A stretch of 20,657 nucleotides of DNA, taken from a virus. Positions 1-7,644 of the stretch are shown here, piece after piece. The DNA lies in the IMG/VR virus record IMGVR_UViG_3300013104_000084, positions 1-20,657 of that record; one strand, written 5' to 3'. Position 1 is the first letter of the stretch; each line of letters starts with the position of its first letter. A model generated the notes under the pieces. The model did not search any database. It saw nothing but the letters and a program-made list of their open reading frames with translations, and was not told where the DNA came from. The translations under genes and the position numbers were made by a program.

Positions 1-410
1 GCCTGGTTGAAGCCGACTTCGCCGGTTCCCGTATCGGGGGTCAGCGCAGAGAGATCGACGTTGTAGTACATCTCGAGGACGATGCGGTTCGTCTCCTGCG
101 GAGTGAACTGCGCCGTGGTCACGTCGCGGACGATGTCCGTACGAGTCGGCTCGACGGAACCGAACGACTCGACGTCCTCGGTCTCGGTGTCGGAGCTGAA
201 CGTGAAGCCGTCGTTCTTGGAAACCCAGCCGAGCTGCTCGTAGTCGGTGAGGTCGGTGAGCGTGATCGGTGCTCCCGACAGTCCGCCGGTCGTCAGCTTG
301 AAGTCCGGCGCGAGTACGGTGTCCTCGGACGCCACTGCGATGAGACCAGCCTGGGGCTTGAGGATGAGTTCTGCCTGCCGCTTCGCGAGGGCCTTGAAGT
401 CTCCAGCCAT
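1..410 (-). CDS. Major tail protein, 3' end cut by window edge
   Basis: This is the start of a major tail tube subunit; about 136 codons are visible and the C-terminal part lies outside the window. The ATG at 410 is preceded by GGAACGGAG as ribosome binding site. The visible protein starts MAGDFKALAKRQ. It has the pattern I associate with actinophage tail tube proteins: a short helical start, a 'threshold' strand region, then YEQLGWVSKNDGFTF followed by an acidic DTETEDVESFG stretch. Position supports the call: it directly follows the predicted tail terminator gene, as in many siphoviruses. One copy of the ACAACTGAATA element sits just upstream. The family call rests on pattern and gene order, not on a search. 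Confidence 0.75.
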   Translation of the reverse strand, partial: MAGDFKALAKRQAELILKPQAGLIAVASEDTVLAPDFKLTTGGLSGAPITLTDLTDYEQLGWVSKNDGFTFSSDTETEDVESFGSVEPTRTDIVRDVTTAQFTPQETNRIVLEMYYNVDLSALTPDTGTGEVGFNQ

Positions 411-428
411 GATGTTTCTCCGTTCCTA

Positions 429-439
429 TATTCAGTTGT
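429..439 (-). repeat. ACAACTGAATA element before major tail gene
   Basis: Perfect copy of the 11-base motif ACAACTGAATA (minus-strand sense), 18 bases upstream of the major tail ATG. Here the motif also contains the TGA stop codon of the preceding tail terminator gene (AAC TGA). It is one of five such copies in the window, all in the same orientation and all just 5' of structural genes. Confidence 0.7.
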
Positions 440-857
440 AAATCGGTCGACATTCCAGCTGGAACGTCAGGGTCACGCACCGATTGTCGGGGTTGATCGT
501 CTTCTGCTCAGCGGAGCCAGCGATCAGCTCGGCCGAGTCGAACAGTTCACCGCCTGCCTCGAACTGCTCCTGGAAGTTGTCCTCGACGATCAGCTTCGTC
601 ACGGCCGCTGCGGTCTGGCGTGCCACGTCCCGAGACTTCCCCCAGCACAATACCTCCAGCACAGGCCACTTGGTAAATGTCGCGTTGTCGATGTCGCCAT
701 CGAGTTCGTGCAACTCGATGAACGGGGTGTCCTCCCAGCCGGTTTCCAGCACCATCTCGTCGAAGTCGACGATGATGAAGTTGCCGATATGGTCGTCTTC
801 CGCGACCAGCGGTCGGAGCAGGTCCGCGATGCACACCTCTACGTCGGGGAATCTCAT
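432..857 (-). CDS. Putative tail terminator (tail completion) protein, 141 aa
   Basis: Small acidic protein between the neck protein and the major tail subunit, the usual place of the tail terminator that caps the tail tube and joins it to the head. The protein begins MRFPDVEVCIADLLRPL and has an alternating strand/helix pattern. A WPVLEVLCWGKSRDVARQT segment is followed by a helix and a final strand, as in gpU/gp17-like terminators. The ATG at 857 overlaps the TGA of the gene before by one base (TGATG), so translation is probably coupled. Function is inferred mainly from gene order and length. Confidence 0.6.
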   Translation of the reverse strand: MRFPDVEVCIADLLRPLVAEDDHIGNFIIVDFDEMVLETGWEDTPFIELHELDGDIDNATFTKWPVLEVLCWGKSRDVARQTAAAVTKLIVEDNFQEQFEAGGELFDSAELIAGSAEQKTINPDNRCVTLTFQLECRPIYN

Positions 858-1216
858 CAGCTGACCTGGCCTTTCTTGCTGATCTTCTTTCCTCCAGAGA
901 GGTACGAGACGGACTTGATCAGGGCATCGGTGCCCTCCTTGTTCCGAGGCTTCGCGATCACCATGACTGCCTGGCGATCCTTCTTGCGGCCACCTGGGTA
1001 CGTCCGGCGAACCTTGACGTCGTCCGCCGATCGGTTGTGAGTCTCGGTGCCGCGGGGAGCCGTGCGCCGGTAGCGGGCCGCAATCTGTTGGCCGGACGCC
1101 ATGAGCCGCCGGCCGAGACCGGGGGAGTGCTGCAGGAGTTGTCCGAAGCCGAAGGAGTTCTGGCGGTAGCCATTACGCATCCGCCCCCAGTCGGCGTCGA
1201 GGTCGAGTTGCGGCAT
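857..1216 (-). CDS. Neck / HK97 gp10-like head-tail protein, 119 aa
   Basis: A strongly basic 119-aa protein (RRLMASGQQIAARYRRTAPR, later KVRRTYPGGRKKDRQ) lying between the predicted stopper and the tail terminator. HK97-gp10-like proteins typically hold this slot and show this composition: an N-terminal helix followed by a TPRGTGTH-like loop and strands. The Ala-Pro-Arg-Gly-Thr-Glu-Thr-His loop at residues 53 to 60 fits. It is joined to both neighbours by one-base TGATG overlaps. The call is by position and pattern only. Confidence 0.55.
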   Translation of the reverse strand: MPQLDLDADWGRMRNGYRQNSFGFGQLLQHSPGLGRRLMASGQQIAARYRRTAPRGTETHNRSADDVKVRRTYPGGRKKDRQAVMVIAKPRNKEGTDALIKSVSYLSGGKKISKKGQVS

Positions 1217-1620
1217 CAGCCCTTGCCACCAACCTTCTTGATCTGGACCTCGCGACCAGGGCTCCAGGAGGACAGTGGGTTGGCGTAGTCGGTGTCGACG
1301 TCGCCTTCCACCGTCCAGCGAGACCGCTGGCCACGAGCATCCAGCAGCTCGACCTCATCGTCTTTGCGGATGTCCGCGTCGTCCGGGAGGAGGAGCGACT
1401 TTCCGGTGGCAACGGAGTTCTGGAAGCCGGTACCGTCGCCGCGAGACGCCGTTGTTCTCGGCATGATCGCCACGTCGGGGAGAGTGTGAGAGTAGATCGC
1501 GGTGTTGCCGCCGCCAGGCTTGTTGCCCCACGAGTCTTTCTTGGCCCGGAACACCTTCACGTCTTGGACGTTGGCGTGTGGCCCACCGGCCAGATTCAGG
1601 CTGGCTCCGAAGATGCTCAT
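1216..1620 (-). CDS. Head-tail stopper (head closure) protein, 134 aa
   Basis: Predicted SPP1 gp16-like stopper that closes the filled head and receives the tail. Residues about 45 to 134 show the small beta-barrel pattern seen in actinophage stoppers: VATGKSLLLPDDADIRKDDEVELLDARG, then RWTVEGDVDTD and a final NPLSSWSPGREVQIKKVGG. The last segment is typical of this family in my experience. The ATG at 1620 overlaps the preceding gene's stop by four bases (ATGA), so the two are coupled. No database check was possible. Confidence 0.65.
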   Translation of the reverse strand: MSIFGASLNLAGGPHANVQDVKVFRAKKDSWGNKPGGGNTAIYSHTLPDVAIMPRTTASRGDGTGFQNSVATGKSLLLPDDADIRKDDEVELLDARGQRSRWTVEGDVDTDYANPLSSWSPGREVQIKKVGGKG

Positions 1621-2075
1621 CGGCGGTACCGTCCTGTGGGTCGATAGTCGAGGCCGGGACGGTTCCAGTGGGGCACCCGCGTCTGAATGGGTCCGCGGAA
1701 TACGTGGTTCTTGCCGGTATCCAGCATCCCCTCGAGGAGTGCGAGGTCTTCGGGGTTGAAGTCGATCCGACCCTTGGCGAAGTCCTCGTATCTCGACACG
1801 GAGAAGATGCCTGCGTTCTCATGGGAGAAGCCGCCGGGATTACGAATCTTCCGCTCGGCAGCGTCTACGACCATGTCCCTTACGAACGTCCGGAGAACGC
1901 TATCCGGGTCCGTGTCATCCTCTTCCCAAGCAGCCTTCAGGCCGGGGAGGATGACCATAAGTCTGGTCGAGGCACGACGTAGGAACTCGTCGACGATGGC
2001 CTGGTTCACCTGTGGGATCGGCTTCTCGAAACCCTTTTGCAGGTCCGCGCAAACCGCGAAGGTGAATGCTGCCAT
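1617..2075 (-). CDS. Head-tail adaptor (Gp19/Gp15/Gp42-like), 152 aa
   Basis: Predicted connector docking on the portal after packaging. The first 75 residues are mostly helical. The stretch from about residue 75 (AERKIRNPGGFSHENAGIFS, then YEDFAKGRIDFNPEDLALLEG) matches the NP.G..SE..G.FS motif of the Gp19/Gp15/Gp42 family of actinophage and lactococcal connectors. The gene starts at ATG 2075 after GTAGGAG, a good ribosome binding site. That site is one arm of a perfect 17-bp inverted repeat whose other arm lies at codons 31 to 36 of this same gene, which could hold translation back. The gene is separated from its upstream neighbour by 41 bases, one of the larger gaps in the head module. Confidence 0.7.
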   Translation of the reverse strand: MAAFTFAVCADLQKGFEKPIPQVNQAIVDEFLRRASTRLMVILPGLKAAWEEDDTDPDSVLRTFVRDMVVDAAERKIRNPGGFSHENAGIFSVSRYEDFAKGRIDFNPEDLALLEGMLDTGKNHVFRGPIQTRVPHWNRPGLDYRPTGRYRR

Positions 2076-2103
2076 GTTGAGTTGTCTCCTACGTCGTGCC
2101 TCG
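1968..2103 (-). promoter_or_regulatory. 17-bp inverted repeat sequestering the adaptor RBS
   Basis: In the minus-strand transcript, positions 2103 to 2087 read CGAGGCACGACGTAGGA and positions 1984 to 1968 read TCCTACGTCGTGCCTCG. These are perfect complements over 17 bases, extendable by one G-U pair on the loop side. The upstream arm contains the GTAGGA ribosome binding site of the adaptor gene (ATG 2075). The downstream arm is inside its coding sequence, encoding FLRRAS. The roughly 100-base loop holds the start codon. A stem this long at this distance is very unlikely by chance in 20 kb. Its effect on translation or transcript stability is inference. Confidence 0.6.
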
Positions 2104-2116
2104 GGTGATCAGTTGA

Positions 2117-2542
2117 TCAGGATTCCTTCGGCGGAATCACGCCTGCCGCTTCGACCTTCGCGATCAGAGCGTCTCGGTCTTCCGAGCCGTCGAGTTCGAT
2201 GTCGGCTCCGAGTTCCTTGGCCTTCTGCGCGAATGCGGTCCACGCAACCTTGGAGGCTGCGCGAGATGGGACCTCCAATTCCGGGGTGTCATCCCGGTGA
2301 TCCTCGTCGTGATTGGTCTGAGGAATGACCTCGAAGTTGTCGGGGTCGTCCTCGTCTTTGTCGGCAGGCTTGGGAGTAACGATCGTCTCGTACGGGTCGT
2401 CTCCCGCCTCGAAGAGGTGAGCCTGATTCCCGACGCGCGCTTCAGCCCAGTCAGGAAGAAGCTCACCCGCCTGGAAACTCTCGGGGAAGTCGGCCGGCGA
2501 CTTCCGGAGAACGATCGAGTGGATGAGCTTCTTCTTGTCCAT
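2117..2542 (-). CDS. Head-module protein with SAP/HeH-like C-terminus, 141 aa
   Basis: Located between major capsid and head-tail adaptor, where actinophages often carry a small protein of unclear role. The N-terminal 50 residues are a compact segment. Residues about 55 to 92 are acidic and low in complexity (KPADKDEDDPDNFEV, then NHDEDHRDDTPELE), probably disordered. The C-terminal 45 residues (SKVAWTAFAQKAKELGADIE, then a DRDALIAKVEAAG helix) look like the short SAP/HeH/LEM-type helix-turn-helix module common at the end of such head proteins. The ATG at 2542 lies three bases after the capsid TAG, with GAAGGTG inside the capsid 3' end as ribosome binding site. Function is unknown; a connector accessory role is a guess. 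Confidence 0.55.
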   Translation of the reverse strand: MDKKKLIHSIVLRKSPADFPESFQAGELLPDWAEARVGNQAHLFEAGDDPYETIVTPKPADKDEDDPDNFEVIPQTNHDEDHRDDTPELEVPSRAASKVAWTAFAQKAKELGADIELDGSEDRDALIAKVEAAGVIPPKES

Positions 2543-2545
2543 TGG

Positions 2546-3607
2546 CTACAGCACCTTCGTACGCAGGGAGTAGTTCGGGTTGAGAAGGACCGGGGTAGCG
2601 ATAGCAGAACCCTCGACCGACATCACAGCCGGAACCGTGTCGTTGTCGAACACTGCCGTCACGATACCAGCCCACTGGCTCTGCTCGATGCCCCAGTTGG
2701 AGCGTGTGGCCTCGATGGTCACACCCCAGTAGGTGGAGCCGAGCTCCGAGGAACCGGCGACCTCTGCCGAACCAGGTTCACCCAGCATGATGATCGAGTC
2801 CTGAGGGATCAGGAACTTGGTCTCGCTGGTGCCGTCGTTCTTGCGCAGCTTGACGCGACCCGCCTTGACCGTGAAGCTCGGGAGGTTGTAGAGGCTCAGG
2901 AGAGCGTCGACCTCGCCGGGGCTCGCGATGCGGGCCGGGTTGCCATTGGCCGAGATCGCCATTGCGGTGATCTTCGGGTGGCGGTAGAACGCGGTGCGAA
3001 CCGCCTGGCTGGTGAGGAACTTGGTCGGACGGAAGCCGTTCTCCGCCTCGAAGAGATCCGCCATCGTGGTGAGATGCTCGATCGGATCTGCAGTCGGGTC
3101 GGTCCAGAGTTCCGTTGCCACGTTGGTGAAGTCGTGACGACGGCCGAAGTCGACGTCGAAGTCCTGACCGTTGCCCTCGAAGACGAGCTTGCCGTCAGCG
3201 AGCGCCTGGCCACGCTTGTAGTTGACCTGGTTGGCGATGGCGCGCGCGATGCGGTTCGCCTTACGCTCGATGTCCGCGGTGAGCGCAGCAGCAGAGTCGT
3301 TGCGCAGACGGAGGCGAGCCTCTTCCAGGAGAGGGATCTTCTGGCCGAGGGGCGCGATGCGTCCACGCATACGGCCGAGGGTCTCGTCCTGTCCGATGGC
3401 CAGGCCGGCGTCGTACGCACGGTACATTGCGGCCTCGATCAGGCCACCCTGACCAGCGTCCGCGTCGTACTCGATGTCGTCGATGGTCTCCGACGGCAGG
3501 TACTCGGCAAGCGAGTCGGGGGAGTTGATCTCCAGGTCCGCGAGAGCGGTGCGCGTCTGGTCAGTCAGTGTGGCTGGGTCGACATAGTCGCGGTTGATGG
3601 TTGCCAT
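2546..3607 (-). CDS. Major capsid protein, lambda gpE-like, 353 aa
   Basis: Main head shell subunit. The length (353 aa) is close to lambda gpE (about 341 aa). The layout matches the phage major capsid protein E family: a helical N-terminal arm, a long ERKANRIARAIANQVNYKRG helix near residues 133 to 152, a KLVFEGNGQDFDVDFGR strand pair, and a middle domain. A late FLIPQDSIIMLGEPGSAEV strand precedes a domain that ends with a SNWGIEQSQWAG segment. It follows scaffold and decoration genes, as expected. There is no cleavable N-terminal delta domain, in line with a separate scaffold. The ATG at 3607 directly follows an ACAACTGAATA element, with AGAAGG 11 bases before the start. Confidence 0.9.
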   Translation of the reverse strand: MATINRDYVDPATLTDQTRTALADLEINSPDSLAEYLPSETIDDIEYDADAGQGGLIEAAMYRAYDAGLAIGQDETLGRMRGRIAPLGQKIPLLEEARLRLRNDSAAALTADIERKANRIARAIANQVNYKRGQALADGKLVFEGNGQDFDVDFGRRHDFTNVATELWTDPTADPIEHLTTMADLFEAENGFRPTKFLTSQAVRTAFYRHPKITAMAISANGNPARIASPGEVDALLSLYNLPSFTVKAGRVKLRKNDGTSETKFLIPQDSIIMLGEPGSAEVAGSSELGSTYWGVTIEATRSNWGIEQSQWAGIVTAVFDNDTVPAVMSVEGSAIATPVLLNPNYSLRTKVL

Positions 3608-3618
3608 TATTCAGTTGT
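3608..3618 (-). repeat. ACAACTGAATA element before major capsid gene
   Basis: Perfect copy of the 11-base motif, directly touching the major capsid ATG. The AGAAGG ribosome binding site lies just 5' of the motif, so here the motif fills the spacer between binding site and start codon. In the other copies the binding site follows the motif. Confidence 0.7.
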
Positions 3619-3657
3619 CCTTCTCTGTATGAAGTTGTTGTTGGCCGTAAACCGCGA

Positions 3658-4074
3658 CTAGCGGTAGATGAACTTCGAGCTCGCGGAGGCCAGGGTCGGA
3701 TCGAAGACAACCGGGAGACGGTTGACGAGGATCTGGCCGTGGTTGAGGACGGCTCCGGTCAGCGGCTTGTTGGCAACGCCGGAGACGTTGTCGACGAGCT
3801 GAATCTCGGCCTTGAGGAAGCCGTAGTGCTTCTCTCGGCCGTCGGACGCAGCAGGATCGTACAGGCCGAACTGACCCTTCTTGGCTCCGCTGGTGATCTT
3901 GCCGAGAGGAGTGCCCGACTTCAGCCAGTTCTCCAGTCGGTGTCCGCCGGCGACGGAGAGCGAGGTTGCATCGAGCGTCCCGGACTCAGCCGTGAAGAGG
4001 CCGTCGTAGTCCGCGAGCCAGGTGTAATCCTCGATCACCTTGTCGGTTGCGCGTGTGGGGGTGTAACCGGCCAT
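3658..4074 (-). CDS. Head decoration protein, lambda gpD-like, 138 aa
   Basis: Predicted capsid-stabilising decoration protein. After a short leader the sequence shows beta-rich segments with ITSGAKKGQFGLYDPAASDGR in the middle and GFLKAEIQL shortly after. The 'given up/kept-on' GKITSG...GLYDP...ADGR pattern is typical of the HDPD (gpD-like) family in actinophages. Its place between scaffold and major capsid supports this. The ATG at 4074 follows GGGAGG, and an ACAACTGAATA element lies just upstream. The stop is TAG, showing that amber is a normal terminator in this phage. Confidence 0.8.
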   Translation of the reverse strand: MAGYTPTRATDKVIEDYTWLADYDGLFTAESGTLDATSLSVAGGHRLENWLKSGTPLGKITSGAKKGQFGLYDPAASDGREKHYGFLKAEIQLVDNVSGVANKPLTGAVLNHGQILVNRLPVVFDPTLASASSKFIYR

Positions 4075-4087
4075 GTCTGGGCCTCCC

Positions 4088-4098
4088 TATTCAGTTGT
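4088..4098 (-). repeat. ACAACTGAATA element before decoration gene
   Basis: Perfect copy of the motif, 13 bases upstream of the decoration protein ATG and immediately followed by the GGGAGG ribosome binding site. It lies in the 35-base gap after the scaffold stop codon. Confidence 0.7.
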
Positions 4099-4109
4099 GG
4101 GTGAAGCTA

Positions 4110-4775
4110 TTACGTCTTGTTCTTCGAGGCGTACTGTCCGAAGCCGCGATCGTTCGTGGCTGCGAGTCCGCCTGTCCGAGGAGGCCGAGTATCGCCCGGT
4201 GCAGAGAATCCTGTCACCAGGGCCTTGACATCTTCGGCTTTCACGGTTCCATCCTCGTTGAGGAAGGAAGGCTTGTCCAGCTTCGCGATTACACTAGCCA
4301 CCGACTTGGGGTCAATCTTGGCATTCGAGAGAGCGAGACTGATAGCTGAATCTACATTCTCCAGCTGCATCTTCTCAATTTTCTCGTGCAACGGGGTCGT
4401 CGCGTCGGCCACGGCTGCCGCGATCTTGCCCGGCAGAGCAGCGGCTACGGCTTCGTCGAACTTCTTCTCGTCCTCGGTCCGGTTGGCCAGCTGAGCCTGC
4501 TCCAGCTTCCAGGCGTTCTCCGCTGCAATGTACGTCGCCAGCTGAGCGTTCTGATTGGCCTCGTCCAGCTTCTCCTGGGACTCCAAGTAGAGAGCCTGGG
4601 CCTGCTCCGCCGTCAGGTTCGCGGGCTCGTGCTTCGGCTTCGGCTTGCCGTGCTCGTCGACGTTGTCATCGCGGCGGGGCTGCGCGCGCGTGATGCGCGG
4701 CTTGCGAGCCCAGGGGTCGAAGGCCTTGCCGCCGAAGCCGCCGAAGCCAGTGTGCTTACTCAGTGTGTTCCGCAT
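4110..4775 (-). CDS. Capsid scaffolding protein, 221 aa
   Basis: Predicted internal scaffold that guides procapsid assembly. Residues about 50 to 155 form a long charged, heptad-rich helix (LTAEQAQALYLESQEKLDEA onward, about 100 residues), the hallmark of phage scaffolds. A KIDPKSVASVIAKLDKPSF segment follows near residues 163 to 181, then a disordered C-terminal tail ending in YASKNKT. The N-terminus is Gly-rich and basic (GFGGFGGKAFDPWARKPR). It sits between the MuF-like protein and the decoration/capsid genes, the canonical slot. The ATG at 4775 follows GGGAGA. The basic N-terminal patch is a possible nucleic-acid or portal contact. Confidence 0.75.
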   Translation of the reverse strand: MRNTLSKHTGFGGFGGKAFDPWARKPRITRAQPRRDDNVDEHGKPKPKHEPANLTAEQAQALYLESQEKLDEANQNAQLATYIAAENAWKLEQAQLANRTEDEKKFDEAVAAALPGKIAAAVADATTPLHEKIEKMQLENVDSAISLALSNAKIDPKSVASVIAKLDKPSFLNEDGTVKAEDVKALVTGFSAPGDTRPPRTGGLAATNDRGFGQYASKNKT

Positions 4776-4786
4776 GTCTCTCCCGG

Positions 4787-6073
4787 TTATCTGCCGAACT
4801 TCTCGGCTCGCTTTTCTTGCTGCTTACGCTGGTACACCTTGTGGCTGGCCTTCGGCTCCCGCTTCGAGAACTCGATGACTTGCCGCTTGCTGCTGGCCGA
4901 CACGAGGATCGGACCTAGTTCAGGGTGATCGTACACCTCGTACCGAGTCTTCTTCAGATCCCGGCCTCCGGTGCTGATCTGTCCGTCCTGTCCAGCCTCC
5001 TCGTAGAGGGTGAGCAGATCTTCGTCGTTGATCTGCTGGCCGGGGTCCGCGTCTTCGAGAACCTCGACCGGCTCGCAGTTGCACAGGTTGTGGATCGGCA
5101 TCAGTTCGTCTCGCTTGTAGATCATCGTGCTGGCCGCGATGCAGAGGCCACAGGTGATGCCGGTTTCCGCCAACTCCGGGTGGATCACGCGACGTACACC
5201 GATGACCCTGGCCGGAGCCTTCTTCATGGCCATCTGGTGCGCGTCCCGCTTCGCCATTGCGATGTCGTCGTTGATCATCCGCTCCAGCCGCTCTTCGGCG
5301 TCCTCCAGAGCTTTCTCTTCGAGTAGCTGGTTCTGCTCGTCCTCGCTCAGTCGGGCTTGCTCTCGAAGTTGATCTTCAGCCTGCCGTTCAGCCTCTTCGG
5401 GAGAAACGAAGTCAAAGTCAGATGGTTCGGCGTCAGGTTCGGGGTCTCCAGGTAGATCCGCGGCTGTTGGCTTTTTGCTCTCTCCGCTCGCCGCATCGCC
5501 CTTACTGTCTCCAGATTTACTCTTGTCGTCCGATGACGGCTTTTTTCCTTCTGCCCCGGACGGTGCTTGCTTTTCGGCATTGTTCTCCTCGGTGGTCCCG
5601 CCGAGGTCGACGAACCGCTGCTCTTCGACCTCCGCGATCAGCTTCTTGATGCTGTCGGTGCCAGCCGCCATCCGTCGCCGGTATGCCGCCACTGGTCGCT
5701 CGTATGCTACCTCGAGGTCGGTCGCGCGCGAGGGTCGTCCGAGATCCGGGGAGACGGCCGGGAAGTTCTCCCCGTACGCCATCATCCGCTGGTGGACCGC
5801 GGCCCAGGTGAGACGAGCCTGCTCCTGTCGGCCGAGCTCCACCTGCTCGGCTGCCTTCTTGGCAAACCGAGCGATCGCAACCGGGTCGTACATGTTCATG
5901 CTCTGGAGCATCGGCACCAGCGCGAGAGTGATCGAGTCGGAGATGGCCTTCTTCTGCGCTCCCGCGGCAGCGGCGATCATCGCCACCTGCGCCACGCTGA
6001 ACTGGGCCTGCTCCTCCTCGGTCATCTCGGCCGGGTCGACAGCTGGAGACTGATACACGCTACGAGTTGCCAC
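4787..6073 (-). CDS. MuF-like minor head protein, 428 aa
   Basis: Head morphogenesis protein following the portal gene. Residues 1 to 155 are helical. Residues about 160 to 225 form a Ser/Lys/Asp/Pro-rich low-complexity linker. A charged coiled coil (225 to 280) leads to a C-terminal domain with two Cys clusters: C308-x2-C311 and H328-x2-C331-x-C333, embedded in ETGITCGLCIAAS and PIHNLCNCEP. This is the metal-binding-like core commonly seen in actinophage MuF proteins. The start is GTG at 6073 after AGAAGGTG, overlapping the portal gene by 14 bases. The long linker between the two halves is unusual for the family. The exact role (few copies inside the head, possibly ejected) is family knowledge, not visible here. 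Confidence 0.7.
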   Translation of the reverse strand: MATRSVYQSPAVDPAEMTEEEQAQFSVAQVAMIAAAAGAQKKAISDSITLALVPMLQSMNMYDPVAIARFAKKAAEQVELGRQEQARLTWAAVHQRMMAYGENFPAVSPDLGRPSRATDLEVAYERPVAAYRRRMAAGTDSIKKLIAEVEEQRFVDLGGTTEENNAEKQAPSGAEGKKPSSDDKSKSGDSKGDAASGESKKPTAADLPGDPEPDAEPSDFDFVSPEEAERQAEDQLREQARLSEDEQNQLLEEKALEDAEERLERMINDDIAMAKRDAHQMAMKKAPARVIGVRRVIHPELAETGITCGLCIAASTMIYKRDELMPIHNLCNCEPVEVLEDADPGQQINDEDLLTLYEEAGQDGQISTGGRDLKKTRYEVYDHPELGPILVSASSKRQVIEFSKREPKASHKVYQRKQQEKRAEKFGR

Positions 6074-7631
6074 TGCTCACCTTCTGGCTCTTGGACTGGT
6101 CCGACTTCTGTTGCTGCTGGGTCGCGCGCTGCTCGGCCCGACGCTGCATCGGAGTCTGACGCTGTCCGGCGCCGATCGGTTCGGCTGCTGCTGCGGTCAG
6201 GATACCCGCGATCCGCTCGACCTCCGCGGCGCGCATCTGCTTCGGGTTCCACTTGAGTACCTCGCGCATTGCCGTCTTGAGCGACATGCCGCCGGCCACC
6301 GCGACGTTCATGGCTGCGAAGCGCTCGGACAACGACTCGGATGCCGACGGAGCCCAGAGGACTTCGATCTCCTCGACCTTGGATCGCTCGGTGTCGCCGT
6401 TGATCTCGAACAGGCTGGCCATGAACTGACGGAAGCGTCCGTTCATCCGCATCTTGCGGTCGTCCATCTTCGACGTGTAGCCCTCGCGCTGCTGCGATGC
6501 ACCCTCGGCCGAGCCGTTGGCGGAGTCCGGCGAGAAGTACGTCATCGGGGTTCGCGTCACCGACGCCAGGTCGCGCACGTCATCCTTGACGGCGTCGAGC
6601 AGCCCGCGGAGGTCCGACTGCTGAGACTCCCACATCGTGGCCTCTTTGCCGATCACCCAGAGTGCGCCGGGGGATGCCGGGAACATCTCGTTGTAGTCGA
6701 CCTTGTTGCCCTGCTCGTCGACCTTCGGCAGGTCGCCCTGGATCGCGCGCTGCCGGAACGCCTGCATGGTTGCGACCACGACCCGCTGGAGGAGCATGTG
6801 GTTGATCCGGTCGAGGATGTCGAGGTGCTGCTCGAACTCTCCGACGCCGTCGCGGTTCTCCAGAACGGTCACGGGGAAGTGTTGGAGTTTCGGCTGCCCA
6901 TCGGAGCCGTCGAAGGTGATCGTCTTCCACCAGTGCCAGCCGCGCGAGAGGTATGTGCTGACCGGGACTTCTCCGTCGAAGAGGGCCTGCTTCTGGGCCA
7001 TCCGGTTCTCTCGATCGCGCACGGCGATGTGAAGGGTGATGTCACCAGTGACAAGACCATTCTCGTCGGTATCGCGCATCCATAGGTGGGCATAATCGCG
7101 TCGTTCGAGAGGCTGGTGATGCACTGTGACAGCGACAGCGACGTTACCAGCCACGTCGTGAATCGCGCCAGCCTGCCACGGCCGGAACACCGAGGCTCGC
7201 TTAGTCAGAGGGTTCGTCGCGAGGAAGCCCTTGCCGAAGTCGTAGAAGTCCTTCATCGCCTTGTCGGCCTTGACCGACATGTCGTTGGCTTCCCACAGTT
7301 CGTCGGCTCGCTTGTCGCCGTCCTCGTCCCCCTGGGCCGCGGTGCGGAATCCCTGGAGGCCGGACTTGTCCAGGCAGGCGCCGGTCACCAGCGCCGCGAA
7401 GTTGGACCGCGCCATGCAGCGGAACCGCTCGAACTCGACCCACTGGTCGTTCACCGAGTCGGGGGTCTCGGGCTTCGGCGGGTCACCCTCCGAGTAGCGT
7501 CGGAGCAGGTCGTATCGTGGCTTATCCCGAGCGACGTCCTTCAACAGGGACACGAGGAGCCAGTCTGGGGTCGGATCGTCGTCCCCGAGAAGTGGACTGG
7601 AGTCCACTGCCTTACCGCGTTCAACCTTCAC
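6060..7631 (-). CDS. Portal protein, SPP1 gp6-like, 523 aa
   Basis: Dodecameric channel through which DNA is packaged and ejected. The length (523 aa) and layout fit SPP1 gp6-like portals. An N-terminal RYDLLRRYSEGDPP segment is followed by a FERFRCMARSNFAALVTGAC helix, and an FYDFGKGFLATNPLT region precedes the clip/wing strands. A region with DLASVTRTPMTYFSPDSANG leads into the QQREGYTSKMDDRKMRMNGR helix. Both are hallmarks of actinophage portals. The tail is Gln/Arg-rich. The start is GTG at 7631 with GAGGAG eight bases before it. A variant of the ACAACTGAATA element lies just upstream. Confidence 0.88.
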   Translation of the reverse strand: MKVERGKAVDSSPLLGDDDPTPDWLLVSLLKDVARDKPRYDLLRRYSEGDPPKPETPDSVNDQWVEFERFRCMARSNFAALVTGACLDKSGLQGFRTAAQGDEDGDKRADELWEANDMSVKADKAMKDFYDFGKGFLATNPLTKRASVFRPWQAGAIHDVAGNVAVAVTVHHQPLERRDYAHLWMRDTDENGLVTGDITLHIAVRDRENRMAQKQALFDGEVPVSTYLSRGWHWWKTITFDGSDGQPKLQHFPVTVLENRDGVGEFEQHLDILDRINHMLLQRVVVATMQAFRQRAIQGDLPKVDEQGNKVDYNEMFPASPGALWVIGKEATMWESQQSDLRGLLDAVKDDVRDLASVTRTPMTYFSPDSANGSAEGASQQREGYTSKMDDRKMRMNGRFRQFMASLFEINGDTERSKVEEIEVLWAPSASESLSERFAAMNVAVAGGMSLKTAMREVLKWNPKQMRAAEVERIAGILTAAAAEPIGAGQRQTPMQRRAEQRATQQQQKSDQSKSQKVSSGNS

Positions 7632-7644
7632 AAGATGGCTCCTC

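Noticed and set aside
2104-2119. Two TGATCA palindromes two bases apart as an operator
   Set aside because: They overlap a stop codon and occur once in the window. There is no partner regulator gene here, so the case is too weak.
2297-3661. 454-codon plus-strand ORF
   Set aside because: Antisense to the major capsid gene, repetitive Val/Arg/Leu/Asp composition and no ribosome binding site. A shadow frame.
3650-3664. CCGC/GCGG hairpin at the end of the decoration gene
   Set aside because: The four-base stem with no U-tract is expected by chance at this GC content.
5347-5580. 77-codon minus-strand frame inside the MuF-like gene
   Set aside because: It coincides with the low-complexity linker, where alternative frames stay open by composition. 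There is no good start site.
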